Positions 17,738 to 27,279 of a DNA stretch of 64,000 nucleotides are shown here, one piece after another; position 1 is the first letter of the stretch; every line of letters starts with the position of its first letter. The stretch is from Aquabacterium sp. (GTDB taxonomy: Bacteria; Pseudomonadota; Gammaproteobacteria; Burkholderiales; Burkholderiaceae_C). The translations under genes and the position numbers were made by a program. A model generated the notes under the pieces. The model saw only the letters and a list, made by a program, of their open reading frames with translations. It was not told where the DNA came from and searched no databases. The stretch is from assembly GCF_016195855.1 (NCBI RefSeq), contig NZ_JACPYU010000002.1, positions 124,001 to 188,000 on the forward strand. The letters run 5' to 3'.

Positions 17738-20700
17738 TCAGAAGGCCGAGCAGTTGCCGTCGGCCTGCACGCCCGAGCAGTTGCTCAGCTGGGCGCCGCG
17801 GCGCACCTTGGTCCACTCCAGCGAGAGCGGGTCAGCCCCACCCGCGCCTGCCGTGGCTGCGGCCAGCGTGTTGGCTGGCGTGCACAGCTGCGGGCGCGAG
17901 AACTGGCCGTGCAGGTAGACGTCGGTGCGCAGCTCGTTGAGGGCATCCACGGACTCGAAGGGCAGCTTGGGGCGGTCTTCGGGCGGGAGGTAAGGCCCCT
18001 CGTTGCGGTTGGTCGTGAAGTTGATGGCCAGCGGCACAAAGGCATTGCTCGCGGTGTCGCCCGTGTTCACGCTGTAACCCATGGCCGTGGCCGTGGTCGT
18101 GGACTGCGGCAGGGACTGCGCATTGATCTGTGGCGCCAGCACACCGTTGTTGAAGATGGCGCTGCTGATCTGGTTACCCGGGTTGTTCAACTGGACCTTG
18201 CTGCCCGGCGCGCCGATCACCTGAAGCGAAGCCACGTTGATGGGCCCGCTTTGCGTGATGTCACCGGCCGTGGCCAGCGTCAGGTTGAGCGCAGGGTTTG
18301 CTCCGGTCTGGGCGCCCAGGTCGATGCCGCCAGGCGCTGGGGCGGCGGCCGCAGCGGTCTTGTTGCCACTGCCGCTGCCACTGGCCGAGGCGCTCGCCTG
18401 CTCGTTCTGGTTCTGCAGCGTCACCTTGCCAGCGCCGTTGAGGGCGCCATCTTCCACGCTGATCTGCCCCGAATGGACGTTCGAGCCGATGACGGTGGTC
18501 ACCCCAGCCGAGACGCCAGGGTTCACCGCCGCGTTGAACCAGCCTGGCTGCACGATGAAGTTGGTGGGGATGGCGCCCGCCACTGTGCCCACGCGGATCG
18601 CCGTAGCCGTGGCTTCGGTGAGATTGCCGTCCGCGCTCACACCGGCCGGCCGGAAGTTGAGGCGGCCGTTTGTGTTGAACGTGGGCGTGCCCAGGTTCAA
18701 GGCCTGCGGCGCGGCGGCATCGGCACTGGCGCCCATCACGATGTCGGCGTTCGATGCAATCAGGGCACCACTCGTGGATGCCTGGTCATAGACCTGGATG
18801 CCAGGCTGACCTGCATCCACCTGGATGCCCGCGCCGGCAGAGCCCACCGACTGCCCCACGATCGTGATCTGCTGGCCGGGGTTGACGCCGCTGGTGGTGA
18901 CCAGCAAGTCATTGGCCCGCACGCCATAGGTATCGGCCAGGCCCGTCAGGGTGGCCCCCGCCTCACGCACACCACGCCCCAGGATGCGCACGGAACCCTG
19001 GCCGGCATTGAGTGTCACGCCCGCGCCGATGTCCACCCCGATGGGCTGCTCCCTGAAGGGCACCGTGCGACCGCCTTCGGACACGCCGCGGATGTCGATG
19101 ACACCCTTGTCGGTGCTGATGGTCGTGTTGGCCAGGCTGACACCGGCCACCGAGGTGCTGTTGCCCAGGATGGTGACGTTGCCAGCGTCGATGGTCGTGC
19201 CGCCGCCAATGGCCACACCGATCTGGCTGGCCACGGTCGTATCGAGGCTGACGCTGTCGCCCGCCACGCCGCCCGAACCCTTGACGAGCACGTCGCCGCG
19301 GCCAGCACTGCCAACGGTGCTGATCACCGTGCCATTGATGGACACACCCGGATTGCCATTGACGGACGCGGTACCCGCAACGGCCGGGTTCGTCGCGCCA
19401 ATCAGATTGAGGTTGCCGCCATTGGTCTGGATGACGATGCCACCTTCGGGTGCAACTTCCAGGCCCTGCCTGGTATCCACAGACCGGCTCGCGCCATCCA
19501 GAATCACGCTGCCTTTACCCGTACCGTAGGAATCGGCCATCAACGACACATTGAGTGGGCCCGCTGTCGAGGCCACGGTGACACCACCCTCCACCGTCAG
19601 ATCACCCGCAGATTGCAGGTGGAGCCGGTTGCCGCCCAGCCCTTCACTTTGTTGGATCTGCGTCCCGCTGGCGACGGTCAAGACGCCCCCACTCAGGTTC
19701 ACGGTCGCCTTGGTATCAGCCGCCAAGGCCTTGAAACTGGTCGAGATGGCCACATTGCCACCGCTGTTGAGCACAGCGTTGATGTCGGTATCGGTGATGT
19801 AGGTCTCGGACTGGTTGCTACCCTGGCTGACACTGGGCACGTTGGCGCCGATGGTCAGGCCCGGCGCATACACGGACCACACGCCACCGACGGCCCCCGC
19901 CGCCCGCGCGCCCACCAAGATGCTGGCGCGGCCCAGGTTGACGTCCTGGACGTTGACATAGGTGCCCACGGTGTCGACGGTGCCGCCGTTGCCGCCGTTG
20001 ACACCACCACGCGCTTGCAAGGTGCCATAGACGCGCACCGTGCCGATGTTGGCATCGTTGCTCAACTGCGCCTCAGTCAGCCCATCGAAGCTGGACAACG
20101 TGATCCGCCCGCCGCTGCCGTTGTCGGTCGCGTCGGCAGACAGCGTCGAGCTGGATTCAACCCGAATGAGGCTGCTGGATTCGCTGCCCGTGACCGTGGC
20201 GTTGTTCAGCGTGATCGTGCCACCACCCAACGGGCCCTCAGCCAGCAATTGGGCACTGCCACCATCACGGTTGCCCACCATCACGGTCGAGGCCGACATC
20301 AGGATGCTGCCGGCCAGTGAGCGGGCATCTTTGGCACTGACGTCAATGGTGCCGGAGTTCATGGCCGCGGCGTCAGGGCCTTCAGCGATCAGCTTGACCG
20401 TGCCTTGCCCACCGTTGACGCCATTGGCACGGATGGTACCGGCGTTGAAGACGCCCGCAAGCGAGCCTTCGGTGACGAGGCCACTGAGCCTGGTGGGGTC
20501 CCCGAACACATTGCCCCCAAACCCATCGCCCTTGGTCTGCAAGGTCACGGTGCCGTTGGGCGCATCCAGTGTGCCGGTGTTGACCACCGAGCGGCCGGTG
20601 AAGTCCGTGACCTGGCCTGGCACCGATGCATCGGCCACGGTGCTGAGCTTGATGTAGCCGCTGTCACCGATGTTGGCCTCGACCGTGGCGCCGGCCACCA

Positions 20701-21430
20701 GGGTGATGTCGCCACCCGAGCCCACAGAGATGCCACCGGCGTTGCGCACACCGCGGTCACCGATCAGCATCACGCCGCCACCATCGGTGGCCGTGAGCGT
20801 GGCGCCCTTTTCGATCTCGACCACAGGGCTGCCATACGAACCATAGCCATAACCCGATGCGCCAGCGGTGAACACCACGTGGGTGTCGGCGAACAGCTTG
20901 GCGTAGTTGTTGGCCACATAGTCTGAAGACAGATCCAAGGCGGACATGACCAGACTCGCTGCACTGACGCTGCCCGTGGCGCCAACGTAGATGCCATTGG
21001 GGTTGATCACGAACAGGCGGTCATTGGCCGTGATGCGGCCATAGATGTAGCTGGGGTCTTGCCCCAAAGAACGCAGCACCGTCAGTGAGCTGGCCGTGGG
21101 GGCGAACACCTCGACACTGGCATTGCGGCCTACGCTCAAGCCGGAGATCTGGTACTGACCGTTGGCGGTGCTTCGGCTGACTTCAACCACGCCCGTGGCG
21201 GTGCTCTGGTTGATGGTGAGCGTGACTGCACCGTTGGCGGAGGTCGACACATTCGAGGTGATGCCGCCGTAGGTGTTGCCCACCTCCGGCACAGTCTGGG
21301 CATCGATGGTGCGCGAGGGCAACACCGCCAGGGTCGCCGAGGCATACCCCGCCGCGCACAAGGCGATCATCAGAGGGCGCAGGCGGACGAGAGCCCGGCT
21401 GTGGCGCTTGGAGGAAGAAAGAGTCTGCAT
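17738..21430 (-). CDS. TpsA-type exoprotein with filamentous-haemagglutinin N-domain
   Basis: A large (1230 aa) secreted protein of two-partner secretion. After a long signal region (SSSKRHSRALVRLRPLMIAL...) comes a TPS domain with the INPNGIYVGATG motif. A long, Asn/Gly/Thr-rich beta-helix of irregular repeats follows. The C-terminus ends in a short tail with Cys in RPQLCTP, LSNCSG and DGNCSAF. I place the start at 21430 because GAGG lies six bases upstream; the in-frame ATG at 21442 lacks a ribosome site. The TpsB gene ends 15 bp upstream. No toxin, RTX or adhesin domain is recognisable at the C-terminus, and the protein is short for an FHA-type filament. A surface or released structural role is likely; the target is unknown. 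Confidence 0.85.
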   Translation of the reverse strand: MQTLSSSKRHSRALVRLRPLMIALCAAGYASATLAVLPSRTIDAQTVPEVGNTYGGITSNVSTSANGAVTLTINQSTATGVVEVSRSTANGQYQISGLSVGRNASVEVFAPTASSLTVLRSLGQDPSYIYGRITANDRLFVINPNGIYVGATGSVSAASLVMSALDLSSDYVANNYAKLFADTHVVFTAGASGYGYGSYGSPVVEIEKGATLTATDGGGVMLIGDRGVRNAGGISVGSGGDITLVAGATVEANIGDSGYIKLSTVADASVPGQVTDFTGRSVVNTGTLDAPNGTVTLQTKGDGFGGNVFGDPTRLSGLVTEGSLAGVFNAGTIRANGVNGGQGTVKLIAEGPDAAAMNSGTIDVSAKDARSLAGSILMSASTVMVGNRDGGSAQLLAEGPLGGGTITLNNATVTGSESSSLIRVESSSTLSADATDNGSGGRITLSSFDGLTEAQLSNDANIGTVRVYGTLQARGGVNGGNGGTVDTVGTYVNVQDVNLGRASILVGARAAGAVGGVWSVYAPGLTIGANVPSVSQGSNQSETYITDTDINAVLNSGGNVAISTSFKALAADTKATVNLSGGVLTVASGTQIQQSEGLGGNRLHLQSAGDLTVEGGVTVASTAGPLNVSLMADSYGTGKGSVILDGASRSVDTRQGLEVAPEGGIVIQTNGGNLNLIGATNPAVAGTASVNGNPGVSINGTVISTVGSAGRGDVLVKGSGGVAGDSVSLDTTVASQIGVAIGGGTTIDAGNVTILGNSTSVAGVSLANTTISTDKGVIDIRGVSEGGRTVPFREQPIGVDIGAGVTLNAGQGSVRILGRGVREAGATLTGLADTYGVRANDLLVTTSGVNPGQQITIVGQSVGSAGAGIQVDAGQPGIQVYDQASTSGALIASNADIVMGASADAAAPQALNLGTPTFNTNGRLNFRPAGVSADGNLTEATATAIRVGTVAGAIPTNFIVQPGWFNAAVNPGVSAGVTTVIGSNVHSGQISVEDGALNGAGKVTLQNQNEQASASASGSGSGNKTAAAAAPAPGGIDLGAQTGANPALNLTLATAGDITQSGPINVASLQVIGAPGSKVQLNNPGNQISSAIFNNGVLAPQINAQSLPQSTTTATAMGYSVNTGDTASNAFVPLAINFTTNRNEGPYLPPEDRPKLPFESVDALNELRTDVYLHGQFSRPQLCTPANTLAAATAGAGGADPLSLEWTKVRRGAQLSNCSGVQADGNCSAF

Positions 21431-21445
21431 CACGAGCCTCATGAA

Positions 21446-23158
21446 TCAAAAGGCATGCTGGGCTTGCACGAACACACGAACCTTGTCGTTGCCCGGCTCG
21501 GTCTCGACGGCGCGCTGGCCACGCCAGGCCACGGTGGCCTTGATGGTGGCGATGTCGGGGTAGCTGATGGCCAACCCCAGCCCGGCCCCGCGCAACTGGA
21601 TGTCGTTGCTGCTGAAGTTGACCGGATCGGTATCGCGCTCACGGCGGCCCTTGGCCCAGTCGTACAGCGCGAACACGGTCCAGTTCGGGTTGAGCCACAA
21701 ACGCAGTTCGCTGGTGAACAGGGTGGCTTCGTCAGAGGCACCTTCAGATGATGGGTAGGCACGCACACCGCGCGGGCCGCCCAGGGACATCTTCTCGGCC
21801 GGGTCCAGGTTGCGCGAGGCCAGTTGCTGGCTCAAACTGGCGTACAGCGACACCTGGCGCGCCACAGCCTGCAGGCGCGAGTACTGCAACTCGACCTTGC
21901 CGAAGGCACCCGCGTGCCCCAGCTCACCCAGGCTGTCGTCCCAGGCCTGGTCGTCCTGTGAGTTCAGGCGCAGGCGGCCCCAGTGGAACTGGGCCGAAGC
22001 GCCGTTGAAGCCGCCGCCCATCCAGCCATCGCGGGACTCCATGTTCAGGCCGGCCACGGCCCCGCGCACGTGCTTGCTGTAGACCTGCTCACCCAGGAAG
22101 GGCAGCGTGAGGTGGTCGCGCAGGTACTTTTCGTCGTAGCCCAGACGGGCCACCACCGTGCGGTTGCGGGCGCGCACCAGGGGATAGCTGAGGTTGACCT
22201 CGGCCACATCGGCGGTGCCATAAGGGTTCAGCTCGGCAAATTCACCGCGCAAGGCGTAGTTGACCTGGGCATAGGCCATGGACAGGCGCGCGGGGGTGTA
22301 GCCCACGGGCATCTCATACGCGATGCGGCCTACCTTGACGCCACCACCCGTGCTTTGCACGGCCTGCAGGTCCAGGTTGTCGCCGATCTTCAGGGGGTTG
22401 TTCAAGCGGAACAGGCCCGTGGCACGCCAGCGGCCGGCGTAGCTCACGCCCTGGTTGTCCACGGCCAGCGAGGCATCCCAGGCGCGGCGCGGCGTCACCT
22501 GGATGGCCAGGTTGTAGGTGCCTTCGTCACCCGAGGGCGACAAGGTGGCCTTGGCCTGCACGCCCGGGCTGTCGTTGAGCGCGAACATGACGCGCTCCAG
22601 CGACTGGGTGTTGAGCAGGCGGCCCGAGCCCAGGCAGAAGGTGTTGAGCAGGCCCCGCACGCGGGCTTCGCTCACGGGGGCGTCGGCGCCCAGCGGCACC
22701 TGGACGCGGGCCAGCTTGGGCTCGACCACCTCGACCTTGAGCACGCCCTGGCTGACGTCCTGTGTGGGGAAACCGATGGAGGCCAGGCCCAGGCCGGCGT
22801 CTTCATAGCGCTTGCGCAGGGCCCCGATCAGGGCGGACAGATCACCCTCGGACATCGTCTTGCCGACATAGGGCTCGGCCAGCATCGAGAGCTGCTGGGG
22901 CGTGAAGGCGGTGGCACCCTGGACCTCGAAGCGGCGCAGCACGAAGCTGACGGCCGGGGCCTTGTCAACGGGTGCGGTGGCCTCCAGTGGGGCCACATTG
23001 GGCAAGGCCGGCATGGCGGGCTCGGTGGGCACATCACGCAGGATGTCGCCCGCGCGGGGCGCCGGGGAGGCGGCGGCCACCTGGGCCTGCGCCGTGCCCA
23101 GCGGGAGCAGCGCGGCCATCAGGGCCAGCGGGACAAAAGATACGGCTGCACGTGACAT
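21446..23158 (-). CDS. TpsB outer-membrane transporter (ShlB/FhaC/HecB family)
   Basis: The 570-residue Omp85-superfamily transporter has a cleavable signal peptide (MSRAAVSFVPLALMAALLPL then GTAQAQ). A POTRA-type region follows (VLRRFEVQGATAFTPQQLSML and VLKVEVVEPKLARVQV), then a 16-strand barrel domain ending in QAQHAF with a C-terminal Phe. The barrel carries VRGY-like GPRGVRAYPSSEG. It would export the TpsA encoded immediately downstream. Its ATG lies one base after the stop of the CHAT gene, with AGGAAG inside the CHAT gene end serving as ribosome site. Translation of the two is therefore probably coupled. Confidence 0.93.
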   Translation of the reverse strand: MSRAAVSFVPLALMAALLPLGTAQAQVAAASPAPRAGDILRDVPTEPAMPALPNVAPLEATAPVDKAPAVSFVLRRFEVQGATAFTPQQLSMLAEPYVGKTMSEGDLSALIGALRKRYEDAGLGLASIGFPTQDVSQGVLKVEVVEPKLARVQVPLGADAPVSEARVRGLLNTFCLGSGRLLNTQSLERVMFALNDSPGVQAKATLSPSGDEGTYNLAIQVTPRRAWDASLAVDNQGVSYAGRWRATGLFRLNNPLKIGDNLDLQAVQSTGGGVKVGRIAYEMPVGYTPARLSMAYAQVNYALRGEFAELNPYGTADVAEVNLSYPLVRARNRTVVARLGYDEKYLRDHLTLPFLGEQVYSKHVRGAVAGLNMESRDGWMGGGFNGASAQFHWGRLRLNSQDDQAWDDSLGELGHAGAFGKVELQYSRLQAVARQVSLYASLSQQLASRNLDPAEKMSLGGPRGVRAYPSSEGASDEATLFTSELRLWLNPNWTVFALYDWAKGRRERDTDPVNFSSNDIQLRGAGLGLAISYPDIATIKATVAWRGQRAVETEPGNDKVRVFVQAQHAF

Positions 23159-23159
23159 C

Positions 23160-25301
23160 TCAGCTTCCTAGTTGCATGCGGCCATTGCCGATCACGTTGA
23201 AGGGGGCCCAGAAGAAGGGGTGGGCAAAACGGCGGCGCTTCTGCACCTCGGTCTGCGCCGTGCGCATCGCGTCCATCAGGTCGGCACCTTCGCTCATGGA
23301 CTGGTACATGCGGGTCATCAGCGCTTCGGTGGAGTCGTCGGCCACCGGCCACAGGGAGGCGACCATGCTGCTGGCACCGGCCGACAGGAAGGAGCGGGTG
23401 AAGCCCACGATCTCGTCACCCTTTTGCACCTTGCCCAAGCCGCTTTCGCAGGCCGACAGGGTGACCAGGCTCACGCTGTGCATGTCCAGGCCGTAGACCT
23501 CTCGGGCTTCGAGCAGGCCGCGGTCCTGGCCGTCATTGGCCAGCAGGATGCGCGAGAACAGCGGGTCCACATCGTCGACCTCGGCGTGCGCGGCCACGTG
23601 CAGCACCGCCGACTGGTTGGCGCGCAGCTTGAAGGTCATCTTGGTGGCATCACGCTGCACGAAGATCTGCTTTTGCTTGAACAGCGCGGAGACCTCGTTG
23701 ACCTCGCGCTCGGCACCCGGCAGGGGCACGTTCTCTTGCGTGGCGGGGTTGCCAAAAGCCAGCAAGGCGCTGACGGTCTTGCTCGGGCGCGACCAGAGCT
23801 GGCCACCGACCGAGGCAGAAGGCCACACAGCGATGGCGGTGCGCGCGATCAGGTAGCCCTGGCCGTCATGCAGGGCCTGGAAGGGCAGGTAGTGCAAGGG
23901 GCCATGCGGCACGATGAACAGGCGCGTGGTGGCATTGGCACCGTCACCCAGCTTCACCGAGCCCATCAGCTTGTTGTAGAGCGCCTGGCCTTGTGCATCG
24001 ACATCGCGCTTGCGCTCGATGATGCTGCGGCGGAACTCGTCCACCTCGCGTGCCAGGGCCGCTTGCGGCAGGGCCAGGGCCCGGCCTTCGAAGCTGTTGG
24101 CACGGATCGTCCAGACCACGAGCTGGTCGCCCACGGCGTGGAACTCCAGCACGCCTTCATCGGGGCGCAGCAGGGCTTGCAACTGGGGCAGCGACAGGCG
24201 CCCGCCCAGCGCATCATCGGCACGGCCACGGACTGAGTCCAGCAACTGGCGCGAGCGCGAGTCTTCGGACAGGTTCCAGGCGGTGACGAAGTCCTTTTGC
24301 TCGACGGCCAGGGCCAGCGCCTGGTCGAACACGGCTTGCAGGTCACCGAACAGGCCAGTGCGGAATTCCTCGCTGCGGAACTTGGCGCGCAGGCCGTTGG
24401 CCAGGGTGGTGGCCTTCAGGAAGGCGGCCAGGGCTTGCGGCTTGTCGTTGCGCTTGAGGTGCACCTTGCCCACACCCACCAGGGCCCACAGGCGCTGGTA
24501 TTCGGAGTCGGCGGTCTGGTCACCGGTGGCGATCTGGTCGTACACGGCCAGGGCGGCTTCGGGCTGGTCATCGGCCAGCAGGGCGGCAGCGCGGCTGCGC
24601 AGGTAGAAGTTGGCGAGCGCGGCGCGGGCCTCGGGGCCGATGGCATCAAGCTGTTGCAGGGCCTGCTTGGGCTGACCCGAGGCGTTGAGCGCATTGGCCA
24701 GAGACACCAAGATCTGCGGGCGGTAGCGCTCGCTGGCTGTTTTCAAGGCATCGTTGTACTCGGTGATGGCGACGGCCTGGTTGCCACGGCGGGCGGCCAC
24801 GTCACCCAGGATCTTGTGCGCGGGCGCCAGCACCTGCTCGGGGCTGGCACCAGGGAACAGCAGGGCGCTGCGAGCGTACTGCTCGGCCTCGTCGATCTTG
24901 CCGGCGTACAGGTAGGCCATGGCCAGGTCACGGTGGGCCAGGGCCTGCAAGTCGGGCTTCTTGTCGCGCTCGCCCAGGAACAGGGCCTTGCTGGCCGCGC
25001 GGATGCTCTGGCGGAAGTCCCCTTGCTCGGCCAGGCTGGTGGCCTGCCCGCAATACGCGTAGCCGTCGAGCTTGATGACATCGCGGTCCAGCAGGGCCTG
25101 ACCTTCGTTGACCAGGGTGCGCGGCTGGGTGGCCTCGCGCACACGCAGCAAGGCCTGGGCCGTCTGGCGGCCTTCGGCATCCCCGCCGACATTGGCCTGG
25201 GCCATGGCTGCCCCGCTGGCGAGCGTCAGCACGGCCAAGGTCAAGGTGGACAGGAGGCCCGCAGGCCGCCTGGCTGATTCAAACAGTGTTCGCCGCGGCA
25301 T
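23160..25301 (-). CDS. Exported TPR-CHAT (caspase-like) protein
   Basis: The 713-residue protein starts with a signal peptide (MPRRTLFESARRPAGLLSTL, ending SGAAMAQA). About 330 residues of TPR-like helical repeats follow, then a C-terminal CHAT domain. Both catalytic residues are present: His in HVAAHAEVDD (H572) and Cys in TLSACESGLG (C618). CHAT is a caspase/separase-clan peptidase fold. The start at 25301 is chosen for GGGGAG upstream and the signal peptide; an ORF extension to 25352 lacks both. It is the first gene of an operon with tpsB and tpsA. A protease acting on, or gating, the TPS substrate in the periplasm is a reasonable inference, not shown. Confidence 0.88.
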   Translation of the reverse strand: MPRRTLFESARRPAGLLSTLTLAVLTLASGAAMAQANVGGDAEGRQTAQALLRVREATQPRTLVNEGQALLDRDVIKLDGYAYCGQATSLAEQGDFRQSIRAASKALFLGERDKKPDLQALAHRDLAMAYLYAGKIDEAEQYARSALLFPGASPEQVLAPAHKILGDVAARRGNQAVAITEYNDALKTASERYRPQILVSLANALNASGQPKQALQQLDAIGPEARAALANFYLRSRAAALLADDQPEAALAVYDQIATGDQTADSEYQRLWALVGVGKVHLKRNDKPQALAAFLKATTLANGLRAKFRSEEFRTGLFGDLQAVFDQALALAVEQKDFVTAWNLSEDSRSRQLLDSVRGRADDALGGRLSLPQLQALLRPDEGVLEFHAVGDQLVVWTIRANSFEGRALALPQAALAREVDEFRRSIIERKRDVDAQGQALYNKLMGSVKLGDGANATTRLFIVPHGPLHYLPFQALHDGQGYLIARTAIAVWPSASVGGQLWSRPSKTVSALLAFGNPATQENVPLPGAEREVNEVSALFKQKQIFVQRDATKMTFKLRANQSAVLHVAAHAEVDDVDPLFSRILLANDGQDRGLLEAREVYGLDMHSVSLVTLSACESGLGKVQKGDEIVGFTRSFLSAGASSMVASLWPVADDSTEALMTRMYQSMSEGADLMDAMRTAQTEVQKRRRFAHPFFWAPFNVIGNGRMQLGS

Positions 25302-25366
25302 CCGGGCTCCCCTCAAAAGCACAGCAAAAGGTGCAGACAAAATTGCAGGCACAAGGCCGCAGACTA

Positions 25367-25378
25367 TGAACTAGTTCA
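25367..25378. promoter_or_regulatory. Perfect 12-bp palindrome upstream of the CHAT-TPS operon
   Basis: TGAACTAGTTCA is fully self-complementary and lies 66 bp upstream of the CHAT start codon. A weak minus-strand promoter (TTGCCT, 17 bp, TAGTCT) would place the palindrome inside its spacer. The LuxR-type regulator encoded next door is an obvious candidate binder, but this is inference. An 8-bp palindrome ACCTAGGT lies a few bases further upstream. Confidence 0.35.
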
Positions 25379-25416
25379 CACTCAGGCAAGTGACCTAGGT
25401 GACGATCCCCCAAGGG

Positions 25417-25437
25417 CTAGGGGTGGGTTACCCCTGG
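25417..25437 (-). terminator. Hairpin after the hybrid-kinase gene
   Basis: AGGGGT (25419-25424) pairs with ACCCCT (25430-25435) over a five-base loop, extendable by two pairs. It starts 17 bp after the kinase stop codon on the minus strand. There is no clear U-run. It may separate the RR-kinase transcript from the CHAT-TPS operon, which starts about 120 bp downstream. Confidence 0.4.
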
Positions 25438-25453
25438 ACCACGGGGGCCCGGC

Positions 25454-27241
25454 TCAGGACAGCTGCCGCAACATGGAAAACAGCTCCTTGGGCAAAACGG
25501 GCTTGAACAGCACACGGTGCCCGCTGTCGTGCACCCGTTTGACCTGGTCCGGCGAGGTGTCCCCCGTGACCAGCACGGCCGGGATCTGGTAGCCCAGCAC
25601 ATGGCGGATGGCGTTGATGGCCTGCAGGCCGTCCTCGCCATTGCGCAACCTCAGGTCGGACAGCACGGCGTGGATGGGCTCGGGGTGGTTGGCCGCCAGC
25701 AGGCAGGCCTCGTTGATGTTGCTGGCCACCAGCACCTCGTAATCCCACTCCCGCAGCAGCAAGGCCATGCTGTCGCGGATGTCTTCTTCGTCGTCGATGA
25801 ACAGCAGCGTGCGGGCATTGCCGATGGGCGAGGGCACGGTCTCGGCTTCGAGGTTCATGCCATGCAGCGCGTTCAGGTCGGTCTGCGGCACGGCCAGGCG
25901 GATCATCGTGCCCTTGCCGACGGTGGAGGCCACGGTCAGCGGGTGGTTGAGCAGCAAGGCCAGACGCTTGACGATGGCCAGGCCCATGCCCAGGCCCCGG
26001 TTGCGGTCACGCTCGGGGTTGTGCAACTGGTAGAACTCGTCGAACACGCGGGGCAGCTCGGCCTCGGGGATGCCGATGCCGGTGTCCCAGACTTCGATGT
26101 TGACGTTGGGGCCCGAGTTGCGGGCCACCACGACGATGCCGCCATCACGGGTGTACTTGATGGCGTTCTGGATCAGGTTGCTGAGGATGCGCTCCAGCAG
26201 CTGGGGGTCGCTGGTGACGTGCTTGCCACCGGGCTTGAAGCGCAGGTGCAGCCCGGCCCCCTCGGCCTGGCCGGCAAAGTGCATGTGCAGGCGGCGGAAC
26301 ACATCGCGGATCGGGAAGGACTGCAGCTGCGGCTCCACTACGCCGGCGTCCAGCTTGGAGATGTCCAGCATGGCATTGAAGGAGCGGTCCAGCGACTCGA
26401 TGCAGCGGTTGAGGTTGCTGACCAGCGGCGCCTCGGAGGTGCCGGCCAGGCGCTTTTCCAGGGCGCTGGCGAACAGGCCGAGCGCGTGCATGGGCTGGCG
26501 CAGGTCATGGCTGGCCGAGGCCACGAAACGGCTCTTTTCCTTGTCGGCCTGGGCCGCCAGGGTCATCTGGTGGCGCAACTGGGCCACCAGCTCGGCGTTG
26601 TCGAACTGGGCTTTCAGGGCCTTGACCAGCAGCGCGTTCTGCCCGAAGGCAAAGGCCAGGTTCACCCCCAGGTAGGCCAGCGAGAAGATGGCCAGCGGGC
26701 TTTTGAGCGGCGCATCGAACCAGAGCAGCAGGACCGGCAAGGGCAGCAACAAAGGCAGCAGCCAGGCCCAGATCGCGGGGCGGTAGGCCACGATGACCCC
26801 GATGCCGCCCGAGCCCATGCCCAGCATCACCAGCATCATCAGGCAAACGGTGGCCAGATCGGGCGTGGGCAGCACGAACAGGGGCGCCGAACCCCAGACC
26901 AGCCCCGACGCCAGCAAGCCGACCATGAAACGCCGACGCCACACCAGCATGCGCTGCCAGGCGCGGTCGTCCCGCTGGTAGACCCAGCCATTGAGGATGC
27001 GCACGGCCTGGGTGGCATGCACCATGGCCGCCCAGATCAGCACGAGGCGGTCGCCGGTGTAGGCCAGATAGGCCACCCAGAAGGTCATCGCCGTGACGAT
27101 GGCGCCCGCCGAGGTGAACCAGTTCGTGCTGTAGAGCGCGTGGATCTGCGCCAGCAGCAGGTCGTTGCGCTGCTGGCTGTTGCTCTCGGCAATGAGCTCG
27201 GACGCGCTCGGGCCCGTGTCCTGGGCAATGCGGTAGGTCAC
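25454..27241 (-). CDS. Membrane-bound hybrid histidine kinase with receiver domain
   Basis: A 595-residue sensor. Residues about 40-200 form six predicted membrane helices. A HisKA domain follows with H-box SHDLRQPMHALGL (H245). Then comes an HATPase domain (NLIQNAIKYT, DTGIGIP, GLGMGLAIV) and a C-terminal receiver domain with FIDDEED and phospho-acceptor VLSDLRL (D529). There is no periplasmic sensor domain of size, so sensing is probably within the membrane. The start is GTG at 27241 with no strong ribosome site. It lies 38 bp after the response regulator and forms a two-gene unit with it. It is likely to control the adjacent CHAT-TPS operon, on position only. Confidence 0.88.
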   Translation of the reverse strand: MTYRIAQDTGPSASELIAESNSQQRNDLLLAQIHALYSTNWFTSAGAIVTAMTFWVAYLAYTGDRLVLIWAAMVHATQAVRILNGWVYQRDDRAWQRMLVWRRRFMVGLLASGLVWGSAPLFVLPTPDLATVCLMMLVMLGMGSGGIGVIVAYRPAIWAWLLPLLLPLPVLLLWFDAPLKSPLAIFSLAYLGVNLAFAFGQNALLVKALKAQFDNAELVAQLRHQMTLAAQADKEKSRFVASASHDLRQPMHALGLFASALEKRLAGTSEAPLVSNLNRCIESLDRSFNAMLDISKLDAGVVEPQLQSFPIRDVFRRLHMHFAGQAEGAGLHLRFKPGGKHVTSDPQLLERILSNLIQNAIKYTRDGGIVVVARNSGPNVNIEVWDTGIGIPEAELPRVFDEFYQLHNPERDRNRGLGMGLAIVKRLALLLNHPLTVASTVGKGTMIRLAVPQTDLNALHGMNLEAETVPSPIGNARTLLFIDDEEDIRDSMALLLREWDYEVLVASNINEACLLAANHPEPIHAVLSDLRLRNGEDGLQAINAIRHVLGYQIPAVLVTGDTSPDQVKRVHDSGHRVLFKPVLPKELFSMLRQLS

Positions 27242-27279
27242 GCGCGGGCCGCCGTGGTCAGCAAGACATCAGCACGGCA

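Noticed and set aside
17909-20320. About 800-codon plus-strand frame opposite the TpsA gene
   Set aside because: Composition is Arg/His/Gly-rich without recognisable domains, while the minus strand carries a clear TPS domain and signal. It is a shadow.
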